The notes under the pieces were generated by a model. It was not told where the DNA came from and did no database searches. It saw only the letters and a list, made by a program, of their open reading frames with translations. A program made the translations under genes and the position numbers. 32,092 nt of DNA from Chitinophagaceae bacterium. GTDB taxonomy: Bacteria > Bacteroidota > Bacteroidia > Chitinophagales > Chitinophagaceae. The DNA lies in NCBI GenBank assembly GCA_947454715.1, contig CANGMZ010000029.1:1-32092 (forward strand). Direction: 5' to 3'. Of the stretch, positions 24,414-32,092 are shown in pieces (the first letter of the stretch is position 1; each line of letters begins with the position of its first letter).

Positions 24414-26066
24414 TTATTTGGTCTTTTTAGGTGCTTTGGGCGTAGTGGGTGCCTTAGGCGTTGCAGGTGTTTTTCTTGGTGCTCCGCCACCTTTTTCCAT
24501 ATCTTCAATCTGCTTGATAAGACCATCGTTAGCATCTACAGCTCTAAGCTTGTCCATATAAACTTTGGTCTTTTCTTTATCTTTTGCATTGTAGTTATAG
24601 AACAACAGATATTGATAAGCACGAACAACATCAGATTTTTTCTCTGGTTTTGTTACGTCTGTACCTAACTTATTCAACCATTTTTCAAATGATGCAGCAG
24701 CAAGCCCTGAAGTAGCTTCAGAGTCGATAGCAGACTGTACGCGTGCGTGCCAATATGTTGAAGATGCCTGATCGTCATATTTAGTTTCAAACTTCTCTGC
24801 CATGCTCAATGCATTCTTCCAGTCTTTACAGTAGTAGTACATAACTGTACCCCAGAAGTAGTCGAGTGCCTGAGTTGCAGGTTGTATCTGCACTAGGTTC
24901 GCATACCACTCACCTGATTTGCAGTATTCTTTCTTCATTCTGTATGCTTCTGCTATCTGGCGGTAAACATCAGTTTTATTAGCAGAAGTATCGGCAGCAA
25001 TACCCTTGTTGTAATAGGCGCTGGCAGAGTCAATATTGTTAAGCTTCAACCATAATTTACCATACTCTACATAAGCCGCAGGAGTGATATTTTTTGCTTT
25101 CTGCATACCGAAGTACTGACGAAGGTTTTTTACTGCTTCAAGAGAATCACCACACTCTGCCTGAGAGAAACCAAGTATACCGTAAAGTTCTACTTTCTTC
25201 TCTTCTGGTGGTTGTTGTTTCAGTAGGTCATTAGCCAACTTAGCTGCTTCGCAGTAGCTTTTTGCCTGATAAAGGATACCTGCGAAGCTGATCTGGTCAG
25301 TAACTGTATTGTCTGACAAAGAGATGTATTTTCTGATGTTGCTCAGAGACACATCATACTTACCTGTGCGCTGGTAAGCCAATGCCAATGATTTGTAAGG
25401 CAATGGGTTAGTACTATCTGCGTCTTTTGCTTTAGAGTAAAAATCCAATGCACTTGTGTAATTACGGGCGTCGTACCAAAGATCACCGATACGAGTAAGT
25501 ACTAAAGAGTTTTTAGTGTCTTTATCTGTGATTGATTCGTAGTTGCTCATAGATTCGCCACCACCACCGCTTACTTTGCGGTAGGTATCACCAAGACCCA
25601 AGTGAATTTCAGGGTCATTAGGATTGCGGGTAAGTGCATCTTTATACCATTGAATAGCCTGCTGCAAGTCAGTTCCTTCAGAATAAGTAAGTGCTTCAGC
25701 AGCATATAGCAATTGAAGATATTCCTTCTTTTTGGCTTTTGCAGCAAGGTCCTTTACTATTTGGTTGCCTTTTGCCGCATCTTTCATTGCGAAAGCAACA
25801 CGTGCAGTACCCGCAATGTTTGCCGGGTCTTCAGGGTATTTTTGAAACTGAACATTTGCTTTTGCCGGGTTCCCGCTTTCAAGGTAAGAAAGACCAAGAT
25901 AGTAGTTGGCTCTTGCATCTTTTACAGAGAATGGCAACAATACTCTTTGTGCACTCACGTAGTTCTTGTAGTTATACAATTTGATACCGCTTTCAACCGT
26001 AGGCTGTTGCGCTCTTGCAGCGAAACCTATAGCTACAGCTGCGGTGATGATGATCAATTTTTTCAT
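24414..26066 (-). CDS. Exported tetratricopeptide-repeat protein
   Basis: The product is 550 residues from the ATG giving MKKLIIITAAVAIGFAARAQ (signal peptide, cleaved before Gln21); the track's longer start overlaps the upstream gene. The mature protein is a chain of TPR-like helix pairs. Clear ones include ARANYYLGLSYLESGNPAKANVQF, AIQWYKDALTRNPNDPEIHLGLGDTY, ALDFYSKAKDADSTNPLPYKSLALAYQRTG, and YVEYGKLWLKLNNIDSASAYYNKGI. The tail is a Pro/Lys/Thr-rich linker (TPATPKAPTTPKAPKKTK). It is probably a periplasmic scaffold. It starts four bases after the PstS-like gene, so the two form an operon and are likely to work together. Confidence 0.88.
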   Translation of the reverse strand: MKKLIIITAAVAIGFAARAQQPTVESGIKLYNYKNYVSAQRVLLPFSVKDARANYYLGLSYLESGNPAKANVQFQKYPEDPANIAGTARVAFAMKDAAKGNQIVKDLAAKAKKKEYLQLLYAAEALTYSEGTDLQQAIQWYKDALTRNPNDPEIHLGLGDTYRKVSGGGGESMSNYESITDKDTKNSLVLTRIGDLWYDARNYTSALDFYSKAKDADSTNPLPYKSLALAYQRTGKYDVSLSNIRKYISLSDNTVTDQISFAGILYQAKSYCEAAKLANDLLKQQPPEEKKVELYGILGFSQAECGDSLEAVKNLRQYFGMQKAKNITPAAYVEYGKLWLKLNNIDSASAYYNKGIAADTSANKTDVYRQIAEAYRMKKEYCKSGEWYANLVQIQPATQALDYFWGTVMYYYCKDWKNALSMAEKFETKYDDQASSTYWHARVQSAIDSEATSGLAAASFEKWLNKLGTDVTKPEKKSDVVRAYQYLLFYNYNAKDKEKTKVYMDKLRAVDANDGLIKQIEDMEKGGGAPRKTPATPKAPTTPKAPKKTK

Positions 26067-26070
26067 ATTG

Positions 26071-27012
26071 TTACTTCTGTGTTTTACTATTTGTTGTGTT
26101 GTTTGGTTCTTTATTGATTTCCACATCTCTTATTGATATTTCCATCTTTAACGGATAGAGGTGGCCATAAGCGAAAATCAATTGACCACGATTACCTAAT
26201 AAGAAGTTTGCAAAACCTGTGCCAAGTCCTGCATAGCTTTCCCTGCTTACATAATATAGTTTACGTACAAAAGGGTATTCTTTCAGGCCTATGTAGGCAA
26301 GATAAGGTTTTAAATATTCTTTCATGGTATCATTATAGACCGCTACCACTCTTACATTTTTTACGAAAGTGCCGGTGTTGCCGGGATCTGAGCTATCGCA
26401 AATATCTGCAAGGCCTGCAAAACCTATAGCATCGGGGTTTTTCATCACATAATCTACGACTCCCTGATGGCTTTTGGCAGCATATACATTTGCTCCTAAT
26501 TTCTGACCTTTCAATAAAGAATCTGTAATGTAGCGTACCAGACTCGATGATTGATTATCAAATACTACAGTATATTTTTTCTTAGTGTATTCGCCGGTAA
26601 GTATGCCCTTTATCATCGGTACATCCATAAGGCTGTCGGGGTTCTCATTATTTACAATAAGTGCAACAGCATCTTTAACCAATGATACGGATGTAGGGTA
26701 GAATTGCTTCTGATCTGCAATTTTCTTTTCATCAGGTGTTAATTCTCGTGTCACCAATATCAGACGTGCTTTATTCTCAAAATAGTCTTTAAAGCACTCG
26801 CCTTCTGATTTGTAATGTATGGTAACTTTCGCATTCGGGAAACTGCTGTCAAATACTTTCGATTGTTCTTCTATTACTGTTCGGTAGGTTTCATCTGCCG
26901 AAATATCGATAGCCCCTGATGAGAGGGTATCCGGGTGTTTTGGGGCATCGTCGCAAGAGATGCCAAGTATAGTAAGTGAAACAATGAATGAAATAACTGT
27001 CAGAAGACGCAT
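26071..27012 (-). CDS. PstS-like substrate-binding lipoprotein
   Basis: The product is 313 residues from the ATG giving MRLLTVISFIVSLTILGISC. It has a lipoprotein signal peptide with Cys20 as acyl acceptor, followed by two Asp. The body resembles phosphate-type (PBP-like) binding proteins: GAIDISADETYRTVIEEQSKVF, KARLILVTRELTPDEKKI, DAVALIVNNENPDSLMDVPMIKGILTGEY, and DAIGFAGLADICD. No PstA, PstB or PstC permease gene is present, so it may not feed an ABC importer. In other Bacteroidota similar genes lie with TonB/ExbBD genes (from memory, not checked). It is coupled to the TPR gene downstream. Confidence 0.82.
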   Translation of the reverse strand: MRLLTVISFIVSLTILGISCDDAPKHPDTLSSGAIDISADETYRTVIEEQSKVFDSSFPNAKVTIHYKSEGECFKDYFENKARLILVTRELTPDEKKIADQKQFYPTSVSLVKDAVALIVNNENPDSLMDVPMIKGILTGEYTKKKYTVVFDNQSSSLVRYITDSLLKGQKLGANVYAAKSHQGVVDYVMKNPDAIGFAGLADICDSSDPGNTGTFVKNVRVVAVYNDTMKEYLKPYLAYIGLKEYPFVRKLYYVSRESYAGLGTGFANFLLGNRGQLIFAYGHLYPLKMEISIRDVEINKEPNNTTNSKTQK

Positions 27013-27151
27013 AAACCACAATTTTACTGATAAATCAAAAAAATAGTATCCTTGTATTAAAGTTTGTAACAATTATTTAACAGGCTACAAGATAAGTTAT
27101 GCCGGGAAAAAATGAATACCGATTCATGGAATTTCCGGAATGGGGAAATGC

Positions 27152-27382
27152 TTACCTGTTCTTGTATTTTTGAATGCCCAGGTAAATACGAAAGCCTCCA
27201 TAAACAATGAGTAACGCACTCATACCATAGACAATCCCGTTAGATAGTTCCATAGTGCCGAAATGCTTGGTATACATAACAAAACCAGCCATTACCAGAT
27301 AAACTGTACCCATTACAAAATCGAGTGTAGCCCTGAAACTGGCACCTGAACGGCGGGCATTGTCATTACTTTCTGCGCTCAT
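27152..27382 (-). CDS. Small membrane protein with two TM segments
   Basis: The product is 76 residues from the ATG giving MSAESNDNARRSG; the longer track start reads into the promoter. A polar N-terminus is followed by FVMGTVYLVMAGFVMYTKHF and GIVYGMSALLIVYGGFRIYLGI, two membrane helices joined by a short turn, then a basic end (QKYKNR). No family is recognised. It lies 139 bases upstream of the PstS-like gene on the same strand with its own -7 box, so it may belong to the same functional group. Confidence 0.7.
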   Translation of the reverse strand: MSAESNDNARRSGASFRATLDFVMGTVYLVMAGFVMYTKHFGTMELSNGIVYGMSALLIVYGGFRIYLGIQKYKNR

Positions 27383-27399
27383 ATTCTTGTTTTCTGTGG

Positions 27400-27407
27400 C
27401 AAATGTA
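27400..27407 (-). promoter_or_regulatory. -7 promoter box for the small membrane protein
   Basis: TACATTTG on the minus strand fits TAnnTTTG, 17 bases before the chosen ATG, which argues for that start over the upstream one at 27415. Confidence 0.5.
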
Positions 27408-27473
27408 CTATTCACTTATGTATTTACCATTACAGACGCACAATCAGGTATATTCCATAACACAATGGTGCAC

Positions 27474-27506
27474 AAAAAATAAGGGGAACTTATTGCTAAG
27501 ATCCCC
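27474..27506 (-). terminator. Terminator of the SRPBCC gene
   Basis: On the minus strand GGGGA and TCCCC arms, with an inner CTT/AAG stem after one mismatch, are followed by TTATTTTTTG. Confidence 0.6.
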
Positions 27507-27534
27507 CAATTTGTATTTTCCTGTTTATTATTGA

Positions 27535-27990
27535 TTATTCAGATTCCACCAGTTTTTTTATTTCATTAAGTATTGGGTTCCAGCCTTCACCGCCATTGTA
27601 GGTTTCAGCATATCTTCTTTCTCCGTCTGCTACTATTGAATAGTCGCCTTGAGTAACATCGAGAACAGTTTGGTTGTCTTGCTCTGTAAGCGTATAGGTT
27701 ACGGTGAGGTAATTGACTGGTATATCTTCCATTTTTGAATTGGGGTCGAAGGTCGTATATGCCAAATGTTTATGTTGGTCAACAGCCTTGATATGACCGG
27801 TTACAGCCACAATATGTTTACCGTCAAAGATGCATTCCCATGTAAGCGGGCTGCCAATCTGATAGTCTGAGATTGCCTCGCAGCCAAACATGTATTTTTT
27901 TGTTTGTTGCGGGTTGGTGAGGGCATCCCACACGCGTGTCGCAGGTGCATTGATGGTTATCCGGCTTTTTACGAACAATGGTGTTTTCAT
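27535..27990 (-). CDS. SRPBCC/AHSA1-type START-like domain protein
   Basis: The 151-residue cytosolic protein has the AHSA1 pattern of the SRPBCC superfamily: ITINAPATRVWDALTNPQQTKKYMFG at the start, then GSPLTWECIFDG, LAYTTFDPNS, and a C-terminal helix reached through GGEGWNPILNEIKKLVES. Such proteins form a hydrophobic pocket for small ligands; related Aha1 domains bind Hsp90. Ligand and role are unknown here. It lies 83 bases downstream of the MBL-fold gene and has its own terminator. Confidence 0.88.
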   Translation of the reverse strand: MKTPLFVKSRITINAPATRVWDALTNPQQTKKYMFGCEAISDYQIGSPLTWECIFDGKHIVAVTGHIKAVDQHKHLAYTTFDPNSKMEDIPVNYLTVTYTLTEQDNQTVLDVTQGDYSIVADGERRYAETYNGGEGWNPILNEIKKLVESE

Positions 27991-28073
27991 GATATGTGAG
28001 GTGTGTTACTATTGCAATAGCAATATTAATTAGTTTTTAGAATACAGCGACAGGTAGTGCTCAAGTTTTGGGG

Positions 28074-28913
28074 TTAAAATAGAGATATCTGTACCGCCTT
28101 TGGTTGGGCAGGGTTGGAGGTAGGCACTCGTCTGAAAGGGTGCAATGTATCGGTAATATGATAGGTCGAGGACGCTTCGTCTCGTGAAGCAACAATGATG
28201 TTGGTTTTGCCTGCATGAGCCAGAAACATGTTCAGTGCAAGTTGTGGGTCATTATTATCTTTAGATAAATGTGATAGTAAGACATGCGTCATGTGTGCAG
28301 GCCTGTTCGCAACAAATAGCGCTAATGCTTGTTTATTAGATATATGACCTTCGCCACCACGTATTCTGTTTTTGAGATGGTAGGGGTATCTGCCATTTTC
28401 AAGCATAGCATCATCGTAATTGGCTTCCAAAAATATAGCATGGCACAGCTTGAAGTTGTCTATAACATGCTTGCAGTTCTTGCCCAAATCTGTAAATACA
28501 CCTACGTTCACTCCATTGCCGGTGATTACAAAACTATGTGGGTCTGATGCATCATGAATTTTTGGAAAAGGCAGCACAGACAAACCTCCGATAACAACTG
28601 GTTGATAGGCGGAGAATGTACGTATCTGATTTTCATTGAGCCGGAGCCGGCTGTGCTGAAAGGTTTTAGGAGTAATGTAAACCGGTATATTGTGTTTGGC
28701 AACTATACCTTCAACTCCCTTTATATGGTCGCCATGTTCATGAGAAATGAAAAGGGCTTTCACCTTATCCATCTTCAATCCCGCTTTGTGCATTCTTTTT
28801 TCCGTCTCTCGGCAAGACAGCCCCGCATCTACCAACACGGCTTCGTGTTCATTGGCAATGTGATAACAGTTGCCATTGCTGCCGGAGTTGATAGATGTGA
28901 TGTAAAGCGACAT
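28074..28913 (-). CDS. MBL-fold hydrolase of the WalJ/YycJ type
   Basis: The 279-residue protein opens SINSGSNGNCYHIA, diagnostic of the YycJ/WalJ group. It carries the metal-binding HEHGDH at 58-63, FLEANYDDAML, GHISNKQAL and VLLSHLSKDNNDPQLAL. In Gram-positives the homologue YycJ is a 5'-3' exonuclease-like protein encoded with the WalRK system; a nuclease role here is inferred from family membership only. A full TTTG-N20-TACTTTTG promoter sits directly upstream, so it is transcribed independently of the GNAT/msrB genes behind it. Confidence 0.88.
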   Translation of the reverse strand: MSLYITSINSGSNGNCYHIANEHEAVLVDAGLSCRETEKRMHKAGLKMDKVKALFISHEHGDHIKGVEGIVAKHNIPVYITPKTFQHSRLRLNENQIRTFSAYQPVVIGGLSVLPFPKIHDASDPHSFVITGNGVNVGVFTDLGKNCKHVIDNFKLCHAIFLEANYDDAMLENGRYPYHLKNRIRGGEGHISNKQALALFVANRPAHMTHVLLSHLSKDNNDPQLALNMFLAHAGKTNIIVASRDEASSTYHITDTLHPFRRVPTSNPAQPKAVQISLF

Positions 28914-28921
28914 TGTTACCG

Positions 28922-28953
28922 CAAAAGTAATCTGATTTTAGCCCTGCTGCAAA
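28922..28953 (-). promoter_or_regulatory. Complete Bacteroidota promoter of the WalJ-type gene
   Basis: On the minus strand TTTG (28953-28950), exactly 20 bases, and TACTTTTG (28929-28922) match the consensus TTTG-N19-21-TAnnTTTG. The ATG follows eight bases after the -7 box, so the leader is very short. Confidence 0.75.
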
Positions 28954-28970
28954 AAGGATTTGCGGCAGGG
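28942..28970. terminator. Hairpin overlapping the WalJ-type promoter
   Basis: CCCTGCTGCAAA and TTTGCGGCAGGG form a 12-bp stem with one T-G wobble (pairing on the plus strand) around AAGGA. It follows the GNAT gene's stop by 10 bases. One arm contains the -33 box of the next gene. No T-run follows on the minus strand, so it may be a weak terminator or an mRNA 3'-end stabiliser. Confidence 0.45.
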
Positions 28971-28980
28971 TCATGTTATA

Positions 28981-29262
28981 TTAAACTAAAACGTCACTAA
29001 TTTCGGGAGATTTATCAAATACGCTTTTAGCATAAGGGCAAAGCGGGATGATTTTCATTCCTTTGTTGCGAGCAAATTTTACGGTGGCATTCAGTAATTG
29101 TTTACCTAATCCACGACCTTCAAATGCTTCTGCTACTTCTGTATGATCTATTATAAATTGGTGCGGACCTGAATACACATAGTGCATGGCTGCAATTTCT
29201 TTTCCATCGAGGGCTATGTAAAAATGCCCTTTTGTTCCGTTATCTTCTTGTAATATGTTCAT
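28981..29262 (-). CDS. GNAT-family N-acetyltransferase (YjdJ/Acetyltransf_CG type)
   Basis: The 93-residue protein is the short GCN5-related type. DGKEIAAMHYVYSG and FIIDHTEVAEAFEGRGLGKQLLNATVKFA contain the acetyl-CoA binding motif (RGLGKQLL). KIIPLCPYAKSVFDKSPE carries the C-terminal CPYA.. signature of the Acetyltransf_CG group. Substrate unknown. It begins 24 bases after msrB on the same strand and is probably cotranscribed. Confidence 0.88.
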   Translation of the reverse strand: MNILQEDNGTKGHFYIALDGKEIAAMHYVYSGPHQFIIDHTEVAEAFEGRGLGKQLLNATVKFARNKGMKIIPLCPYAKSVFDKSPEISDVLV

Positions 29263-29286
29263 GGTGAATCGTTGATTGAGGATTAC

Positions 29287-29652
29287 TTATTTTGTTTCAG
29301 CTACAAACTTCAGAGAGATAGAGTTAACGCAGTGGCGAATGTTTTTTTGTGTGAGGCGTTCTCCTTTAAATACATGCCCTAAATGTCCCTGACAGTTGCT
29401 GCATATAATTTCTATACGGTGACCGTCAGCATCTGGTACACGTGTTACTGCACCCGGTATTTCGTCATCAAATGATGGCCAACCGCAATGTGAGTCAAAC
29501 TTGTCAGCTGCTTTGTATAAAGGTGCATCGCAGCGGCGGCATATATATATTCCGGGTTCTTTGTTGTCTGTATATGCTCCGGTAAATGCACGTTCTGTGC
29601 CTTTATGCACAATAACTCTTGCTTCTTCCGGTGTCAGCTCATTCCATTTCAT
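29287..29652 (-). CDS. msrB: Peptide-methionine (R)-S-oxide reductase
   Basis: MsrB reduces the R-epimer of methionine sulfoxide in proteins. All key residues are present in the 121-residue protein: zinc cysteines in CRRC (38, 41) and CSNC (84, 87), the SHCGWPSF loop (Cys56), GHLGHVF, and catalytic Cys108 in [11 protein letters not shown]. There is no signal peptide, so it acts in the cytoplasm. The upstream TAACTTTA resembles a -7 box. A GNAT gene follows at 24 bases. A catalase gene lies 2 kb away, but between them is a helicase gene, so I do not infer a joint oxidative-stress operon. Confidence 0.97.
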   Translation of the reverse strand: MKWNELTPEEARVIVHKGTERAFTGAYTDNKEPGIYICRRCDAPLYKAADKFDSHCGWPSFDDEIPGAVTRVPDADGHRIEIICSNCQGHLGHVFKGERLTQKNIRHCVNSISLKFVAETK

Positions 29653-29714
29653 GTTGTTCAGTTTTTATAATTATAAAGTTACGAAAGGCTATTGATGGCT
29701 GCGATAGAGGTTGT

Positions 29715-31622
29715 CTATACATCCATAAATTCCCAGGCACTCTGGTAGGCATTGTGTTTTTCGGCATATTCAATGAAGTTGGCATAAAATGGCAATCGGG
29801 TCAGTGTAGCACTGTCGCCTATTATCACCAGTTTCTTACGTGCTCTGGTCATGGCTACATTCATGCGCCTGATATCTGATAAGAAACCGATAATGCCGTC
29901 GGCATTGCTGCGCACCATACTTATATATACCAGATCTCGTTCCTGACCCTGAAAGCTATCAATTGTGTTCACCGTTATTTTACCCAGAAAGGGTTGTAGG
30001 GAAGGGGAATGTTGTAATAGCTCTTTAAGCACATAGACCTGTTGTTTGTAGGGAGATATGATGGCGATAGTTGGGAATGTATCTGGGGTGTAATGTGGCA
30101 GCAATGATGCTGTAAGTTGTTCCAAGTGCTTAAACAACAATCCTGCTTCCTCAGGATTAGAAGTGCTGGTGCCATCAGCTTTTTCGTCGAAACCGCAACC
30201 TGCAGTGTCTACGAATGCCAGTGGCACATCAGCCGCAAACAAAAGGTGATCTGCTACTGAGCCATGTGCTACCAGTTTATTGTCATAAAATACCTGCGAT
30301 GAATACCCCATTATCTGTGTGTGCATACGGTATTGTTCTTCAAGCAGGGTAACTGCTTCGGGGTGCAGTGCCACACATTTTTCCAGCAAGGTGGTGCTTA
30401 GTCCGGCTCTGGCTGCTTCATTGCTTTTGATGGTGGGTGGCAGCTGGCAATGGTCGCCGGCTAGTATTACTTTTTTTGCTTTGAGTATAGGAATCCAACA
30501 GGCAGGCTCTAATGCTTGTCCGGCCTCGTCTATAACTACCGTATGGTATCTGAGTGCTCTTACGGTGTAGTGATTGGCACCTACCAGTGTTGCTGTGATT
30601 ACTTGAGCCTTGGCAATAAGATCGTCTATTATATATTGTTCTGTATTGCCTACATCCTTCATTATTTTATGGGCTTCGTCAAATAGTGCCTTGCGCTGTT
30701 CCCGCTCTGCCTTGCCGAAATTTCTTTTGTATTTGTGTGCCATATTCTTGAATTCGGCAGCACGTTTTTTAAGCTGTTTTATTTCCTTCATGGCACTATG
30801 CTCTGCCATGCGGCTATCGAGTGTCAATGACATCAAGCGCTCTGATACCCTTGCCGGATTGCCCACACGTAATACATTGAGTCCCTCATCGGTCAGTTTT
30901 TCACTTAGCAGGTCAACAGCGGTGTTACTTGGTGCAACTACCAATATCTGTTTGTGATCTTGTTGTATCAATGCCTTTATGGCTTGCACTAATGTTGTGG
31001 TTTTTCCTGTACCCGGTGGGCCATGCACTATTGCCAGCTCATTGGCATTGAGTATTTTATTTACGGCAGATTGTTGTGCGCTATTGAGTCGGTTGTTAAT
31101 ATATGTGGGTGCTTCAGTATTGAATGTTGGTTTTGCTTGCCCTGTAAGTATGCTAATCAGCCTGCCCTCATCTTTTTTCTCACTGAGTGTGATGGCCAGC
31201 TTCAGGGCATTTTGCATTTCATCGTAACTGTTGTCGTCAAACAGTACGTCTATGCCCAGTTTGCCATCATCTGCCCAGTCGGGCAATTCTTCCGTACGTA
31301 AATTCAGTTTTAGCTTATTGCCACTTTGGTAGGTTACTGTACCTTCTATTCTATGTTCTTTTGGGTCGTGGTTAGAGAATAATACTGCCGATACACCAAA
31401 GCGTAATTGGTGATTTACATCGTGGTGTGTGGTGCGCTCTACTTCAACAACTATATAATCGCCCTTTGCAGGTTCTGTGCCCCTTATTGCTATCGGGTAC
31501 CACGTCAGGCCATTAGCTCTACGCTCAGCAACAGATGATTTTTCGGTAAGTACCAGATATGCGTTCCTGTCTTCTTCCCGTTCTGTTTTCAGCAGGTCGA
31601 GGAGGTTCTTGAAATAATTCAT
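29715..31622 (-). CDS. Superfamily 1 DNA/RNA helicase (IGHMBP2/Upf1-like)
   Basis: The product is 635 residues from the ATG giving MNYFKNLLDLLK; the track's TTG lies three codons earlier in the -7 box. An N-terminal beta-barrel-like region (WYPIAIRGTEPAKGDYIVVEV) is followed by the SF1B helicase motifs in order: NSAQQSAVNKIL, Walker A GPPGTGKT (201-208), VVIDEAGQALEP (362-373), LAGDHCQLPPT, LEEQYRMH, and TIDSFQGQERDLVYISMVRS. It ends with MNVAMTRARKKLVIIGD. This is the Upf1/IGHMBP2 arrangement. The coiled segment between motifs Ia and II is longer and Lys/Glu-rich. Its physiological substrate is unknown. Confidence 0.93.
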   Translation of the reverse strand: MNYFKNLLDLLKTEREEDRNAYLVLTEKSSVAERRANGLTWYPIAIRGTEPAKGDYIVVEVERTTHHDVNHQLRFGVSAVLFSNHDPKEHRIEGTVTYQSGNKLKLNLRTEELPDWADDGKLGIDVLFDDNSYDEMQNALKLAITLSEKKDEGRLISILTGQAKPTFNTEAPTYINNRLNSAQQSAVNKILNANELAIVHGPPGTGKTTTLVQAIKALIQQDHKQILVVAPSNTAVDLLSEKLTDEGLNVLRVGNPARVSERLMSLTLDSRMAEHSAMKEIKQLKKRAAEFKNMAHKYKRNFGKAEREQRKALFDEAHKIMKDVGNTEQYIIDDLIAKAQVITATLVGANHYTVRALRYHTVVIDEAGQALEPACWIPILKAKKVILAGDHCQLPPTIKSNEAARAGLSTTLLEKCVALHPEAVTLLEEQYRMHTQIMGYSSQVFYDNKLVAHGSVADHLLFAADVPLAFVDTAGCGFDEKADGTSTSNPEEAGLLFKHLEQLTASLLPHYTPDTFPTIAIISPYKQQVYVLKELLQHSPSLQPFLGKITVNTIDSFQGQERDLVYISMVRSNADGIIGFLSDIRRMNVAMTRARKKLVIIGDSATLTRLPFYANFIEYAEKHNAYQSAWEFMDV

Positions 31623-31628
31623 GTGGCG

Positions 31629-31636
31629 CAAAGGTA
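31629..31636 (-). promoter_or_regulatory. -7 promoter box for the helicase gene
   Basis: TACCTTTG on the minus strand is six bases before the ATG at 31622, so transcription would start at or nearly at the start codon. No -33 box is recognised. Confidence 0.5.
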
Positions 31637-31945
31637 AGTAAGCGACATGGGAGAAGTCGTGCCTATTTCAATGCTTTATATCTATGAATTACCACCTGAA
31701 TTGATTTTAATCTTAACAGGTGTAAGTGATTATAGAAGTATATCTTATTATATCTATTGGCTCGATTTTTATGTTTTGATAGTATAAAGAGTGGACGTTA
31801 TATAGTCTGTGGCTATATTTTTTAATTTTTTATAGTTTTTGCTTATAGTTTGATAAGAAAGATGTAATTATCAGCTTTGTATTGTCGCTATACCTTTATC
31901 AAGAAATCAGAAAAGCATATTTAAAATATTTAAACACTATAACAC
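31637..31945. other. Divergent intergenic region between the helicase and catalase genes
   Basis: About 309 very A+T-rich bases contain the start signals of both genes. A short CACCTG...CAGGTG inverted repeat near 31693 has an 18-base loop and is probably chance. There is no ORF or RNA gene that I can see. Confidence 0.45.
31849..31879 (+). promoter_or_regulatory. Possible catalase promoter
   Basis: TTTG at 31849-31852, 19 bases, then CAGCTTTG at 31872-31879 approximates TTTG-N19-TAnnTTTG with a CA for TA. It lies 66 bases upstream of the ATG. Confidence 0.35.
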
Positions 31946-32092
31946 ATGTTAAACGAAAAACAACAAGCAACAAAAATAACTACAGCATCTGGAAGACCTT
32001 ATGCTGAAAATGAGAATTCACTGAGTGCCGGAGCGCGTGGCCCATTGCTGCTGCAAGATTATATACTCCATGAAAAAATGGCGCATTTTAAC
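31946..32092 (+). CDS. Catalase, N-terminal part (cut by the window end)
   Basis: The first 49 codons read [25 protein letters not shown], then [24 protein letters not shown]. This is the unmistakable start of a haem (monofunctional) catalase: 'LTTASG.P..-N-NSL.AG.RGP.LLQD....EK.AHF'. The catalytic His and haem-binding Tyr lie beyond the window. It is not in the ORF track because it runs off the end. It would break down hydrogen peroxide in the cytoplasm. Confidence 0.92.
   Translation, partial: MLNEKQQATKITTASGRPYAENENSLSAGARGPLLLQDYILHEKMAHFN

Noticed and set aside
29287-32092. msrB and catalase as one oxidative-stress locus
   Set aside because: They are on opposite strands and separated by the helicase gene with its own promoter.
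1-32092. CRISPR array or other regular short repeats
   Set aside because: No set of evenly spaced identical repeats is visible on either strand; only isolated inverted repeats and one 11-base tandem pair were seen.

Overview
The window comes from a Bacteroidota (Bacteroidetes) chromosome, most plausibly a Chitinophagaceae-like relative. Supporting signs are five Por-secretion (T9SS type A) C-terminal sorting domains within 32 kb, promoter -7 boxes of the form TAnnTTTG, few Shine-Dalgarno sequences, low G+C, a long Bacteroidota-style LspA, and an outer-membrane beta-barrel of the PorT-like class. Most genes are core housekeeping genes. I see no prophage, insertion sequence, CRISPR array, rRNA or tRNA.

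Layout. (1) 1-2300: the tail of a gene, a terminator, a decayed T9SS cargo remnant, and a translationally coupled pair of exported beta-barrel-like proteins. The block is bracketed by two identical terminator hairpins. (2) 2335-3040 (-): rpmI-rplT without infC or thrS. (3) 3253-5083 (+): a pRiA4b ORF-3/IS1096-passenger-like protein, miaA, and an orphan HigA-like HTH protein. (4) 5310-11620 (+): three secreted T9SS cargos, namely an M1-type metallopeptidase and two tandem paralogues with choice-of-anchor-J-like domains. (5) 11882-15175 (+): topA and a SirB1/transglutaminase-like gene, converging on an AI-2E family permease (-). (6) 16512-18227: rnhB (+) converging on two tandem DUF1573 genes (-). 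(7) 18347-21500: a GT9 glycosyltransferase overlapping tsaC (+), then zapA, lspA and tsaE (-). (8) 21667-24000 (+): a large reprolysin-like T9SS metalloprotease. (9) 24414-27382 (-): a TPR protein, a PstS-like lipoprotein and a small two-TM protein. (10) 27535-31622 (-): an SRPBCC protein, a WalJ-type MBL hydrolase, a GNAT protein, msrB and an SF1 helicase. The window ends in the 5' part of a catalase gene (+).

How genes relate. TsaC and TsaE both belong to the t6A tRNA-modification pathway, and MiaA modifies A37 of other tRNAs. The secreted set (M1 peptidase, reprolysin, two adhesin-like paralogues) would all use Sec and then the T9SS, whose machinery is not encoded here. LspA would mature lipoproteins such as the PstS-like protein.

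No clearly new system is evident. The best candidates for a second look are the tandem T9SS paralogues with uneven conservation, the orphan PstS-like/TPR/small-membrane-protein cluster, the hairpin-bracketed low-G+C block at the left end, and the orphan HigA-like gene behind miaA. All assignments come from reading motifs by eye; no database search was run.
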